Shown: positions 54,586 to 62,404 of the stretch, in pieces
Layout: each line of letters starts with the position of its first letter
Numbering within the stretch: the first letter of the stretch is position 1
Source of the DNA: JAWKWH01 sp963669455
Lineage (GTDB): Bacteria > Pseudomonadota > Alphaproteobacteria > Rhizobiales > Rhizobiaceae
Assembly (NCBI GenBank): GCA_963669455.1
Contig: OY770026.1
Coordinates: 3,410,001 to 3,474,000, forward strand
Direction of reading: 5' to 3'
Length of the DNA: 64,000 nucleotides
Position numbers and translations under genes: made by a program
Notes under the pieces: generated by a model
Seen by the model: only the letters and a program-made list of their open reading frames with translations
What the model was told of the DNA's origin: nothing
Databases searched by the model: none

Positions 54586-55868
54586 CGCCAGCATTCGGTC
54601 TTGTTCTGCTTCTTTTGATCGCCTTGGGCGTTCCGGTGGTTTTCGCCCTTCTTGCGGGGCCTATTTTTGGCTTCTTCTATGATGGCAAGGAGATATTCCT
54701 TCAGACGTTGCCCCGCAGGCTCTATGCCGGGATGGATTCTTTTCCTCTGCTGGCAATCCCGCTATTCATCCTTGCAGGCAACCTGATGAATACCGGCGGC
54801 ATCACAACGCGTCTGGTGGATTTCGCGAAAATACTCGTCGGGCATCTGCGCGGCGGTCTCGCCCAGGTCAACATAGTGTCCAGCGTACTTTTTGCCGGGT
54901 TGAGTGGTTCAGCCGTGGCCGATACCTCCGCGCTTGGATCAATGCTGGTGCCAGCCATGGAGCGGGATGGCTACACGAAGAAGTTTGCCGTGGCGGTGAC
55001 CGCCGCATCCTCGATCATAGGGCCGATAATCCCACCCAGCATCATCATGATCGTTTATGCATATGTCATGAATGTATCGGTGGCCGCTCTGTTTGCGGCT
55101 GGAATCGTACCCGGCCTGGTAATGGCAATCGGGCTGATGGTCGTTACGTCTTATTTGGGCAAGAAACGAAATTTCCCCAAGAACGAAAGACGCGCAACGC
55201 TTAAAGAATCCAGTACCGCTTTCCGCGACGCATTTGTTCCACTCATGACTCCGGTCATCATTCTTGGCGGAATCGTCAGTGGTGTGTTCACCCCGACAGA
55301 AGCGGCAGGTTCAGCCGTCATCTATGCGCTCATCGTGGGTTTGTTTTACACGCGATCGCTCAAGCTTGGGGACCTTCCGCATATCCTCAAGACAACAGGC
55401 GTTACCTCGGCCAGTATCCTTATCGTTGTTGGTGCGGCCGCTGCCTTTGGCTACGCGATGACGCTCTCACAGCTGCCTGCCCGGGTTGCTGAGGTGCTGC
55501 CAGAAATCACCTCCAACATCATTTTGATCCTGCTGTTGGTCAATTTGCTCCTGTTGGCGACTGGCATGTTTTTGGACTCTGGGCCAGCGATCATCATTCT
55601 CGCTCCGCTGCTCGGTCCAGCGCTTATCGACCTTGGTGTCGACCCCCTGCACCTGGCAGCCATCATGTCGATCAATCTCACCATAGGGCTAGCAACGCCA
55701 CCCCTTGGTCTTGTTCTCTTCGTCGGTTCAAGCATTTCCGACGTGCCGGTCGCAACAATCGCGCGCGAAATGATCCCGTACTATGCGGTCCATTTTTCTG
55801 TGATCCTGGCGGTGACCTTTGTCCCTGCCCTGTCTTTAACTGTCCCACGGCTCTTGGGGCTTATCTAG
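54582..55868 (+). CDS. TRAP transporter large permease DctM
   Basis: A 428-residue membrane protein with family motifs PLFILAGNLMNTGGITTRLV, LSGSAVADTSALGSMLVPAM, GPIIPPSIIMIVYAYVMNVS and GVFTPTEAAGSAVIYALIVG. GTG 54582 is the start, coupled to dctQ. It carries sodium-driven uptake of a sugar-related ligand given by the binding protein at 55955. The three TRAP systems differ enough to suggest different ligands. Confidence 0.95.
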   Translation: MTPAFGLVLLLLIALGVPVVFALLAGPIFGFFYDGKEIFLQTLPRRLYAGMDSFPLLAIPLFILAGNLMNTGGITTRLVDFAKILVGHLRGGLAQVNIVSSVLFAGLSGSAVADTSALGSMLVPAMERDGYTKKFAVAVTAASSIIGPIIPPSIIMIVYAYVMNVSVAALFAAGIVPGLVMAIGLMVVTSYLGKKRNFPKNERRATLKESSTAFRDAFVPLMTPVIILGGIVSGVFTPTEAAGSAVIYALIVGLFYTRSLKLGDLPHILKTTGVTSASILIVVGAAAAFGYAMTLSQLPARVAEVLPEITSNIILILLLVNLLLLATGMFLDSGPAIIILAPLLGPALIDLGVDPLHLAAIMSINLTIGLATPPLGLVLFVGSSISDVPVATIAREMIPYYAVHFSVILAVTFVPALSLTVPRLLGLI

Positions 55869-55954
55869 CTGTGAGGCTAGCCAATCATAAACCACCTTGT
55901 GTCGCGTCAGAGCCGGACGCGGGGAAAACACAAGGAACCATAAGGGAGGAGAGT

Positions 55955-56998
55955 ATGAAACTCTTCAAATCCATCCTGGCCTGCGGTGTGGCTGTTGCTC
56001 TTTCCAGCGGAATCGCAGCTGCCCAAGAATTTACGCTTAAATACGGTCACGCCGGTCCCGTTAGCGAAAACTCAGATGACCACGTGCCCGGTGTTTGGCT
56101 CAAAAGCTACCTTGAAAGCCGATCAAATGGCCGAATTAAAGTCGAGATATTCCCGGCGGGCCAGCTTGGCAACTTCAAGGATATGATTGAAGGCGTGCAG
56201 CAAGGGACATTGGAGCTGACACACACTTCACTCGGCGGTATTGTGCCATTTGTTCCTGAACTTCAGGTCCTCGACATCCCGTACATGCTGACCGACGACC
56301 GTGTGGCCGAGAAGGTCCTCATCGGAGGTCCGTTCATCGATCAGATGCGGGAAGCCGTGCTGGCCAAGACGGGTACGGTGCGCCTTATCACCGGATCAAA
56401 CACTGGCCGTTGGCGTTCGTTCTACACGACAGCGGCGCAGATCAAGAGCGCTGCCGATCTGAGTGGCGTGAAGATCCGTACAATCAACTCGCCATTGCAG
56501 GTCGAGTTCGTGAAGTTCCTTGGCGGAAACCCAACGCCCGTGGCCTGGGGTGAGCTCTACGGCGCTCTCGGTTCCGGTGTTGTCGATGGTACAAAGAATG
56601 CCGCGCTCGACGTCGTGTCGAACAAGCTCGACGAGCACCTGAACTATGCCGTGCTTGACGAGCACGCCTATTTGGCGGGCTTTTATTGGATGAGCCAGGA
56701 TTTCCTGAAAAAGCTCCCCGACGATCTGCGTGCGCTGGTGATCGATGGCGTCATACAAATGGCTGAGGTTCAAACGAACTTCAACAAACAACAAGATGGC
56801 ATTGCACAAGCTCAATTCATTGAAGCCGGTGGCACGGTTTATGTTCCTTCGCCAGAGGACAGTGCAACCTTCGAAGCTGGCAAAGAGCATATGATCAAAT
56901 GGTACTCGGACCAGTATGGCACCGAGTGGCTTGACAAGCTCAACGCCGCAATCTCAGAAGCGCAAGCTGAGATCACTGCGCAGCACTCCTTCAACTAG
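55955..56998 (+). CDS. TRAP transporter substrate-binding protein DctP
   Basis: About 347 residues. A Sec signal (MKLFKSILACGVAVALSSGI ending AAAQEF) leads to a mature protein with GRIKVEIFPAGQLGNFKDMI, the ligand region DLSGVKIRTINSP and AWGELYGALGSGVVDGTKNA. AAGGGAGGAGAG precedes ATG 55955, which I prefer over 55871. It is the third gene of the LacI-controlled TRAP set. Downstream the dispersed repeat and an SDR gene follow. Confidence 0.95.
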   Translation: MKLFKSILACGVAVALSSGIAAAQEFTLKYGHAGPVSENSDDHVPGVWLKSYLESRSNGRIKVEIFPAGQLGNFKDMIEGVQQGTLELTHTSLGGIVPFVPELQVLDIPYMLTDDRVAEKVLIGGPFIDQMREAVLAKTGTVRLITGSNTGRWRSFYTTAAQIKSAADLSGVKIRTINSPLQVEFVKFLGGNPTPVAWGELYGALGSGVVDGTKNAALDVVSNKLDEHLNYAVLDEHAYLAGFYWMSQDFLKKLPDDLRALVIDGVIQMAEVQTNFNKQQDGIAQAQFIEAGGTVYVPSPEDSATFEAGKEHMIKWYSDQYGTEWLDKLNAAISEAQAEITAQHSFN

Positions 56999-56999
56999 G

Positions 57000-57090
57000 G
57001 CGTTTTGCGGTAACTGGAACCGCGTGTATCCGCTTGGAATCATTGAAGCATTTTTCGCAACTATGATTCTGTTTGGGCAAAAAATGCCCT
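57000..57090 (-). repeat. Dispersed intergenic repeat, copy D (inverted)
   Basis: On the minus strand it reads CATTTTTTGCCCAAACAGAA, then GTTGCGAAAAATGCTTCAAT and ends GTTACCGCAAAACGCC. It corresponds to copy B over its whole length, in reverse orientation. It sits between the TRAP binding-protein gene and the SDR gene. Confidence 0.8.
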
Positions 57091-57153
57091 AAATGAACCT
57101 CCCTTTGGGGCGTGCTTCGGTACGTCCCTTGGGCACCATGGTTTGGAGAAGTT

Positions 57154-57891
57154 ATGTTTTTTGAGTCTCTGAAAAATAAAACCGTCATCATTACTGGCGC
57201 GGCCGGTGGGATTGGTATGCCCGTCGCCCATTTGTGTCAGAAGGCCGGCGCGGATCTTCTCTTGCTGGATTGCAATGAACAGAAGCTGGACGGTCTGAAA
57301 AATAGCCTTGGCGAAGCAACCAAACATATATCCCAAGTTACCGATCTTTCGAGTTTTCAGACATGCAGGCAGCTTGTCGATCTCGCGCCAAGCGAACCCA
57401 TCGCGCTCGTGCATCTAGCTGGTGTATTTGAGCCAGATCACGAAGATGGCCATGACTATTCAATTTGGGATCGAGCCCTTGACCATAATCTTAAAAATGC
57501 CCGCGATATGTGTCTGGCATTTTCGGAAGTGACGAATAGCGAAAATCTCAGCCGGATTGTTTTGACAAGCTCACTTGCCGCGAACCGGGGGGCCTTTGAT
57601 CACTATTCTTACACAGCAGCAAAAGCCGGTCTTATTGGGCTGACGCGAGCATTTTCAAAGCGGTTTGCACCAAACACTGTGGTCAACTGTATCGCTCCTG
57701 GAATCATCATGACCGGAATGCCGGATCGAGTGCTGGCTGATCGCAGAGATCGCGTTTTATCTGAAATACCGCTTAAGAGATTTGGAGAACCTGAAGAGGT
57801 TGCCAGCGTAATCATGTTCCTGATCAGCGACGCTGTTTCTTATATTTCCGGTCAATCCATCAATATCGATGGCGGGACGATCAACGGGTAA
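57154..57891 (+). CDS. SDR family oxidoreductase
   Basis: About 245 residues. Cofactor motif TGAAGGIG near residue 13, Asp at the second strand end (LLLLDCNEQ) suggesting NAD, the LAG variant of NNAG in HLAGVFEPDH, catalytic Ser in LTSSLAANRG and YSYTAAKAG (Tyr-x3-Lys). The C-terminus ends INIDGGTING, typical of classical SDRs. It probably oxidises a sugar or polyol before phosphorylation by the next gene. ATG 57154 follows TTGGAGAA. Confidence 0.92.
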   Translation: MFFESLKNKTVIITGAAGGIGMPVAHLCQKAGADLLLLDCNEQKLDGLKNSLGEATKHISQVTDLSSFQTCRQLVDLAPSEPIALVHLAGVFEPDHEDGHDYSIWDRALDHNLKNARDMCLAFSEVTNSENLSRIVLTSSLAANRGAFDHYSYTAAKAGLIGLTRAFSKRFAPNTVVNCIAPGIIMTGMPDRVLADRRDRVLSEIPLKRFGEPEEVASVIMFLISDAVSYISGQSINIDGGTING

Positions 57892-57905
57892 AAAAATTGA
57901 ATGGC

Positions 57906-57923
57906 ATTGTAAAGGTTTACAAA
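57906..57923. promoter_or_regulatory. LacI-type operator over the kinase ribosome site
   Basis: ATTGTAAAGGTTTACAAA differs in one base from the operator at 54039. It ends at the base before the kinase ATG, so it covers the ribosome-binding AAAGG. A repressor here would block transcription from an internal promoter, or act as roadblock. Confidence 0.65.
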
Positions 57924-58865
57924 ATGAATCCCGAAAATTCCAACGATACATCAGCGCTTAAGGCCAGAGTGCTGACTGTTGGAATTGCTGTTGCTGATTA
58001 TGTTTTTCATATTGGAGAGCTTCCCACAAAGGCAGAAAAATACTTCGCACAAGATCAGTACGATGTCGCAGGCGGCATTGCGGTCAATGCGGCTTTAACC
58101 ATTCGGGCCCTTGGCGGGCATGCCTCGCTCCTGTCCAGAATCGGAGATGACGCTGCAGGTGCCCTGCTGCGGGACACGCTGACATGTTGTGGTGTCGATA
58201 TGTCCCTGGTCGAAACGCGTGAGGACCAAAAGTCAGCCTCATCGGCGGTGATAGTGGATGCCTCTGGCGAACGAATGATCGTCAATCATCGATCCGAAGC
58301 ACTGTTCGCAGACCCTCCCGCAATCGAGGTTCAGTCACTACATGCTGTAAAAGCTGTCCTCGGTGATATGCGCTGGACAGAAGCCACAGCGATTGCGTTC
58401 GAGCGGGCCAAGACTGTCAAAATACCGACAGTACTCGATTTCGATCTAACCAACACCGACATCCCGCAATCTATTTTGGATTTGTCTGACTACATCATAT
58501 TCGGCGAGGCAGCGCTTTTGCGGTTTGCGCGCCGGGCGGATGTCATCTCCGCACTTAAAACCACCAAGGACAAACTGCCATCATCTCTGATCGCTGTGAC
58601 AACAGGCCGAAATGGTATCCACTTCATCAATCGCGACGACAAGCTTTTCCACATCCCTTCTCGATCAGTCGATGTGATCTCAACATTGGGAGCCGGCGAC
58701 GTATTTCACGGGGCTTTTGCTCTGGCGATAGCTGAAGAGCAAAGCTTTGAGCGCGCCCTGCGCTTCGCCAATGACGTATCGGCATTGAAGGTCTCGTCAC
58801 CTCCCCATCAATCAAAATTTCCCACTCGCTCTGAAGTGGCCGCGTTTCAAAGGAGCATATCATGA
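57924..58865 (+). CDS. PfkB family carbohydrate kinase
   Basis: About 313 residues of the ribokinase fold. The sugar-binding N-terminal motif is YDVAGGIAVNAALTIRALGG, and the C-terminal catalytic motif STLGAGDVFHGAFALAI holds the base Asp in GAGD. It phosphorylates a sugar, ketose or ketose phosphate with ATP. It sits between SDR and aldolase genes, so a likely order is oxidation, phosphorylation, cleavage. The operator covers its ribosome site. The next gene overlaps by 4 bases (ATGA). Confidence 0.93.
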   Translation: MNPENSNDTSALKARVLTVGIAVADYVFHIGELPTKAEKYFAQDQYDVAGGIAVNAALTIRALGGHASLLSRIGDDAAGALLRDTLTCCGVDMSLVETREDQKSASSAVIVDASGERMIVNHRSEALFADPPAIEVQSLHAVKAVLGDMRWTEATAIAFERAKTVKIPTVLDFDLTNTDIPQSILDLSDYIIFGEAALLRFARRADVISALKTTKDKLPSSLIAVTTGRNGIHFINRDDKLFHIPSRSVDVISTLGAGDVFHGAFALAIAEEQSFERALRFANDVSALKVSSPPHQSKFPTRSEVAAFQRSIS

Positions 58866-59911
58866 CACAGCTTAGCCCAGGCAAATATTGGGGCCTCAGA
58901 CGTCTCGCCAATGAGGAGGGGCATTTCACGATGCTCGCGGTGGACCAACGTCCACCTATCAAGAACCTTTGTGCGGAAAGGCGGGGTGAAGAAGCTGCCC
59001 GTTACGAAGACGTCCGGTCTGTCAAGAAGGCCATGATGGAAATCCTCGCGCCCCATGCTTCGGCCGTTCTTGCAGATCCAACCTACGCTCTTTGCGACGC
59101 AATGAACACGCTAATGCCACATCACGGGTTGGTCGTAACATTGGAAGATTCGGTTTTCACAGAGACCGAAGGAGGCCGCACATCCAGTGAAATCGACAAT
59201 TGGTCGGTTAGAAAGATCAAGCGTGTGGGTGGCGATGCCGTCAAGCTCCTGACCTGGTATCGTCCAGATCAATCCGAAACGACACGACAAGCCCAGAAGG
59301 ATTTCACTAAACGCGTCGGCGAGGCCTGTCTCGAGCACGACATTCCCTTTTTGTTGGAGTTCCTGGTCTATCCGTTTGCCAGCGATGCAGCTCATACGAC
59401 CGATTACGTAGAGCAACAAGGAAAGCGCGCCGAGCATGTCATCCAAACCGTGGAAGAGTTCTCCGGTGCAGAATTCGGGGTTGACATATTCAAACTGGAA
59501 AGCCCGATTCCAGCCGCAGATGTTCCAGAACCGTCCGAAAACTCAAAGTCGGCAGATGCGTGTCGCACCTACTATGCAGAGCTTGGCAAAGCGGCGGGGC
59601 GTCCATGGGTCATGTTGTCAGCCGGTGCATCAAAAGCAGCTTTTGAGAATGTCATGCATTATGCCTATGAGGCGGGTGCAAGCGGATTTTTGGCAGGCCG
59701 GGCCATTTGGTGGGAGGACTTTCAGGCATTTCCTGATCTCGAAGCCATGAAAACCGGTATGGCACAAAACGCTGCTCCCTACATGCAGAAGCTCGCCGAA
59801 CTGACCTGTGAGAACGCGCTTATGTGGACTGATCATCCCCTTTATTCAGGAAACCCAGGACCTAGCGGCAGTGATCAAACCGACTTTACGGCTTGGTATG
59901 GGGCGCGGTGA
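58862..59911 (+). CDS. LacD-like class I aldolase (tagatose-bisphosphate/sulfofructose-phosphate aldolase family)
   Basis: A 349-residue TIM-barrel aldolase. Family features are the N-terminal FTMLAVDQRPPIKNLC, LADPTYALCD, the Schiff-base-region strand DAVKLLTWYRPD with Lys, LLEFLVYP and VDIFKLESPIP, and WVMLSAGASKAAFENV. It likely cleaves a ketose phosphate into two three-carbon units in the cytoplasm. It overlaps the kinase gene, and the CRISPR array starts 36 bases after its stop. The chemical identity of the sugar is unknown; a plain ketohexose or a sulfo-sugar are possible. Confidence 0.85.
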   Translation: MTQLSPGKYWGLRRLANEEGHFTMLAVDQRPPIKNLCAERRGEEAARYEDVRSVKKAMMEILAPHASAVLADPTYALCDAMNTLMPHHGLVVTLEDSVFTETEGGRTSSEIDNWSVRKIKRVGGDAVKLLTWYRPDQSETTRQAQKDFTKRVGEACLEHDIPFLLEFLVYPFASDAAHTTDYVEQQGKRAEHVIQTVEEFSGAEFGVDIFKLESPIPAADVPEPSENSKSADACRTYYAELGKAAGRPWVMLSAGASKAAFENVMHYAYEAGASGFLAGRAIWWEDFQAFPDLEAMKTGMAQNAAPYMQKLAELTCENALMWTDHPLYSGNPGPSGSDQTDFTAWYGAR

Positions 59912-59947
59912 ATGGCCAGGATTGTAACCTAAGAGCTCATGGACACC

Positions 59948-60980
59948 GAAGCGGTTGGCCTGCGATTTCTGAACTGCTAACCTAGAATTGTCCCGCCTTT
60001 GGCACACAGCATGGTTGCGGTTGGCCTGCGATTTCTGAACTGCTAACCTCCTTGCGAGATTTGATAGGCTTATTTGTGCGTTGCGGTTGGCCTGCGATTT
60101 CTGAACTGCTAACCTAATTTTGCACACAGCTGTTACGGCCTGCTTGTTGCGGTTGGCCTGCGATTTCTGAACTGCTAACCTTTATTTGCGGTCCCGTAAC
60201 AGCCTGATTGTGTTGCGGTTGGCCTGCGATTTCTGAACTGCTAACCTTGGTGTCGGCATAGGCAAATTTTTTAATCCGTTGCGGTTGGCCTGCGATTTCT
60301 GAACTGCTAACCTGACGGCAAATGGTCGAACAATGGCAGGATGGTTGCGGTTGGCCTGCGATTTCTGAACTGCTAACCTCGGAATCGTCTTTGACCGCAG
60401 CGACAATGAGTTGCGGTTGGCCTGCGATTTCTGAACTGCTAACCTAGTGCCGGGAATTGTTATTGTTATCGTGAAGTTGCGGTTGGCCTGCGATTTCTGA
60501 ACTGCTAACCTTCGCAAGCGCAACCAGACCTATTTTTCGCTGTTGCGGTTGGCCTGCGATTTCTGAACTGCTAACCTTATCAGTCAGACTGACCCCTCTG
60601 AGCCAGTGTTGCGGTTGGCCTGCGATTTCTGAACTGCTAACCTCCTTGCTCCACAACAGCAGACATTTCCTTAGTTGCGGTTGGCCTGCGATTTCTGAAC
60701 TGCTAACCTAAGTCAATAAACCCAAGGGTTCCGGTCCTTGTTGCGGTTGGCCTGCGATTTCTGAACTGCTAACCTGGATCCGCTCGACACCAAGCGCCTT
60801 GTCGCGTTGCGGTTGGCCTGCGATTTCTGAACTGCTAACCTATGCTGGATGTTTTCTGGTAGGCTGTCTCAGTTGCGGTTGGCCTGCGATTTCTGAACTG
60901 CTAACCTCATGTGTCGTCGCCACATTCCGGGCCCGCACGGAATTGTTGCGGTTGGCCTGCGATTTCTGAACTGCTAACCT
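59948..60980 (+). CRISPR. Type II-C CRISPR array, 16 repeats and 15 spacers
   Basis: The 36-base repeat begins GTTGCGGTTGGCC and ends GAACTGCTAACCT on the plus strand. Repeats start at 59948, 60014 and every 66 bases to 60872, then at 60945. Fourteen spacers are 30 bases; the last one (60908-60944) is 37. The first repeat starts GAAG in place of GTTG and is otherwise identical. The repeat opens with GTT as usual for type II crRNA sense, so the array probably reads on the plus strand, opposite to the cas genes. Its end TAACCT could serve as a repeat-internal -10 element as in Neisseria type II-C. Confidence 0.98.
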
Positions 60981-61052
60981 CTGTCAGGTTTCAAAACGTT
61001 GATTCTCAAAACGTTTTGGGACCTGTCGGCAGCCGCAAATTCGCGTGATCTG
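60981..61052. other. Gap between array and cas2
   Basis: Seventy-two bases with CAAAACGTTGATTCTCAAAA and a second CAAAACG copy that can pair as ACGTT/AACGT. It could hold an array leader or a terminator for the cas operon. No anti-repeat for a tracrRNA is seen here. Confidence 0.35.
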
Positions 61053-61427
61053 TTAAAATAACGCAATTTGATCCGGGTTTTTCTGGCGTGCCCGGCGGCC
61101 CTGGTCGCTGAATCGCACAATGTTTTCATACTGTCTGTCCGTAAACTGAAAAATGAACACATCGCCGCGAGGCGGCAGGTTGCCCTCGATCCGGCGTGTA
61201 TAAGTATTGAACTGTTCCTGTCCGTTGACAAGACGTAAATAGTTCGAGAATTGGCTCATTTCAAAACCCTGGTCCAGGAGAAACTGGCGAAACTTCGTTG
61301 CTGCTGCCCTGTGGGCCTTGGTGTCCACCGGCAAATCAAACGTCACGAGCATCCACAAGAGCTTGTAAGCGGACAAGTAAGTTGGTTGTGTCCGCCCTCC
61401 CGGTTTTTGTTTACTATGGGTATTCAC
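61053..61427 (-). CDS. cas2: CRISPR-associated endoribonuclease/adaptation protein Cas2
   Basis: A 124-residue Cas2. The ferredoxin-fold first strand with catalytic Asp is MLVTFDLPV (about residues 26-34). Further family sequence is FRQFLLDQGFEMSQFSNYLR and DVFIFQFTDRQYENIVRFS. An extra 25-residue N-terminus precedes the fold, as in several type II-C forms. It starts with GTG 61427 and overlaps the cas1 stop by 4 bases. With Cas1 it inserts new spacers. Confidence 0.96.
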   Translation of the reverse strand: MNTHSKQKPGGRTQPTYLSAYKLLWMLVTFDLPVDTKAHRAAATKFRQFLLDQGFEMSQFSNYLRLVNGQEQFNTYTRRIEGNLPPRGDVFIFQFTDRQYENIVRFSDQGRRARQKNPDQIALF

Positions 61428-62350
61428 TGAACATCGCCTGCGCGAGCAAGGCCTGAAAAAACAAGCGGCTCGAGCGGTAAAGGCAATTCAAGCTCACGCT
61501 TCTCCCCGCACAAAATTGCCGCAAGTTGCTGAGCAAGCCGCGTTACATGCACATGCAATGGGCTCATGCCATGCGAGGCGGGCAGGTCAAGAGTACTCAA
61601 TTCGACAAGCGACCGCTTTGCATCGGATGTCACCTCCAGGGTTCCGTCCTCAACAAGATTGTAGACCGCGCGGTCGATGATTGGCCGATAGGGTTCCATC
61701 AGGTCATCAGCAAGCGCAAAGGCGTTTGCCCTGTTTGCATGGTGCAGACCAATGCCGGGGTGCAGACCGGCAGCGCAGATGGCGCGGCTGACGGTCGCTC
61801 GCAGCACCGTATATCCGTAATTGAGCAGCGCGTTCGCCCCTTCAGCCGCGTGATCGCGGCGGAATTCAGAGCCCATCAGTTCCTTCCAGTAGCGCCGAGC
61901 AGCCTGTGCCTCCACATTGTCGGGATCACCCGAACGAACCTTGCGCGCCAGCATCATCAGCGGGCCGGCCTTAGCGCCAACCGACGCCAGCACCGCACCT
62001 TGCATCTTTACCTTGGCAACCACGATGGTGCGCCACAGCCGTTTTGCGATCGGGCGGGAGGCATCGACTTGCGCATTCAGACGCGCGCCCTGGAGGTGAT
62101 TACCTTCCAGCGGCCAAACACAGGCAATGGGTGCATGATTTTGTGCGCACAGCACCACGGGAACGGAGCGTTCGGAGAGCCTGGTGAATACGGTATTCGA
62201 CCAGGTCAGACCGTGAGCGTGTGCGATGACGCCGCCGATATCGTCGAGCGCAACCCGTCCCACTTCTTTACGGTCCTTTGAGACCGTCAGGAACCCACGA
62301 TGGACAGCCACATGCAGGCCGTCGGTGGAAATATCAACCACACGCTGCAT
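61424..62350 (-). CDS. cas1: CRISPR-associated integrase Cas1 (type II)
   Basis: A 308-residue type II Cas1. The N-terminal beta domain contains DIGGVIAHAHGLTWSNTVFT. The catalytic helical domain has RRYWKELMG with metal-binding Glu, NALLNYGYTVLRATVSRAIC, LHPGIGLHHANRANAFALAD (His and Asp ligands) and LMEPYRPIIDRAVY. It integrates spacers together with Cas2. It starts 54 bases after the cas9 stop. No csn2 or cas4 gene lies between cas1, cas2 and the array, which assigns the locus to subtype II-C. Confidence 0.97.
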   Translation of the reverse strand: MQRVVDISTDGLHVAVHRGFLTVSKDRKEVGRVALDDIGGVIAHAHGLTWSNTVFTRLSERSVPVVLCAQNHAPIACVWPLEGNHLQGARLNAQVDASRPIAKRLWRTIVVAKVKMQGAVLASVGAKAGPLMMLARKVRSGDPDNVEAQAARRYWKELMGSEFRRDHAAEGANALLNYGYTVLRATVSRAICAAGLHPGIGLHHANRANAFALADDLMEPYRPIIDRAVYNLVEDGTLEVTSDAKRSLVELSTLDLPASHGMSPLHVHVTRLAQQLAAILCGEKRELELPLPLEPLVFSGLARAGDVQ

Positions 62351-62404
62351 AAAAATAATATACTACCAATGCGTGTTTTTGGCGCTTTGAACCTTAACTC
62401 TTGG

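Noticed and set aside
59912..59947. Array leader between aldolase and first repeat
   Set aside because: Only 36 bases and without AT-rich character; TTGTAACCTAAG resembles a repeat end but is too short to call a decayed repeat or leader.
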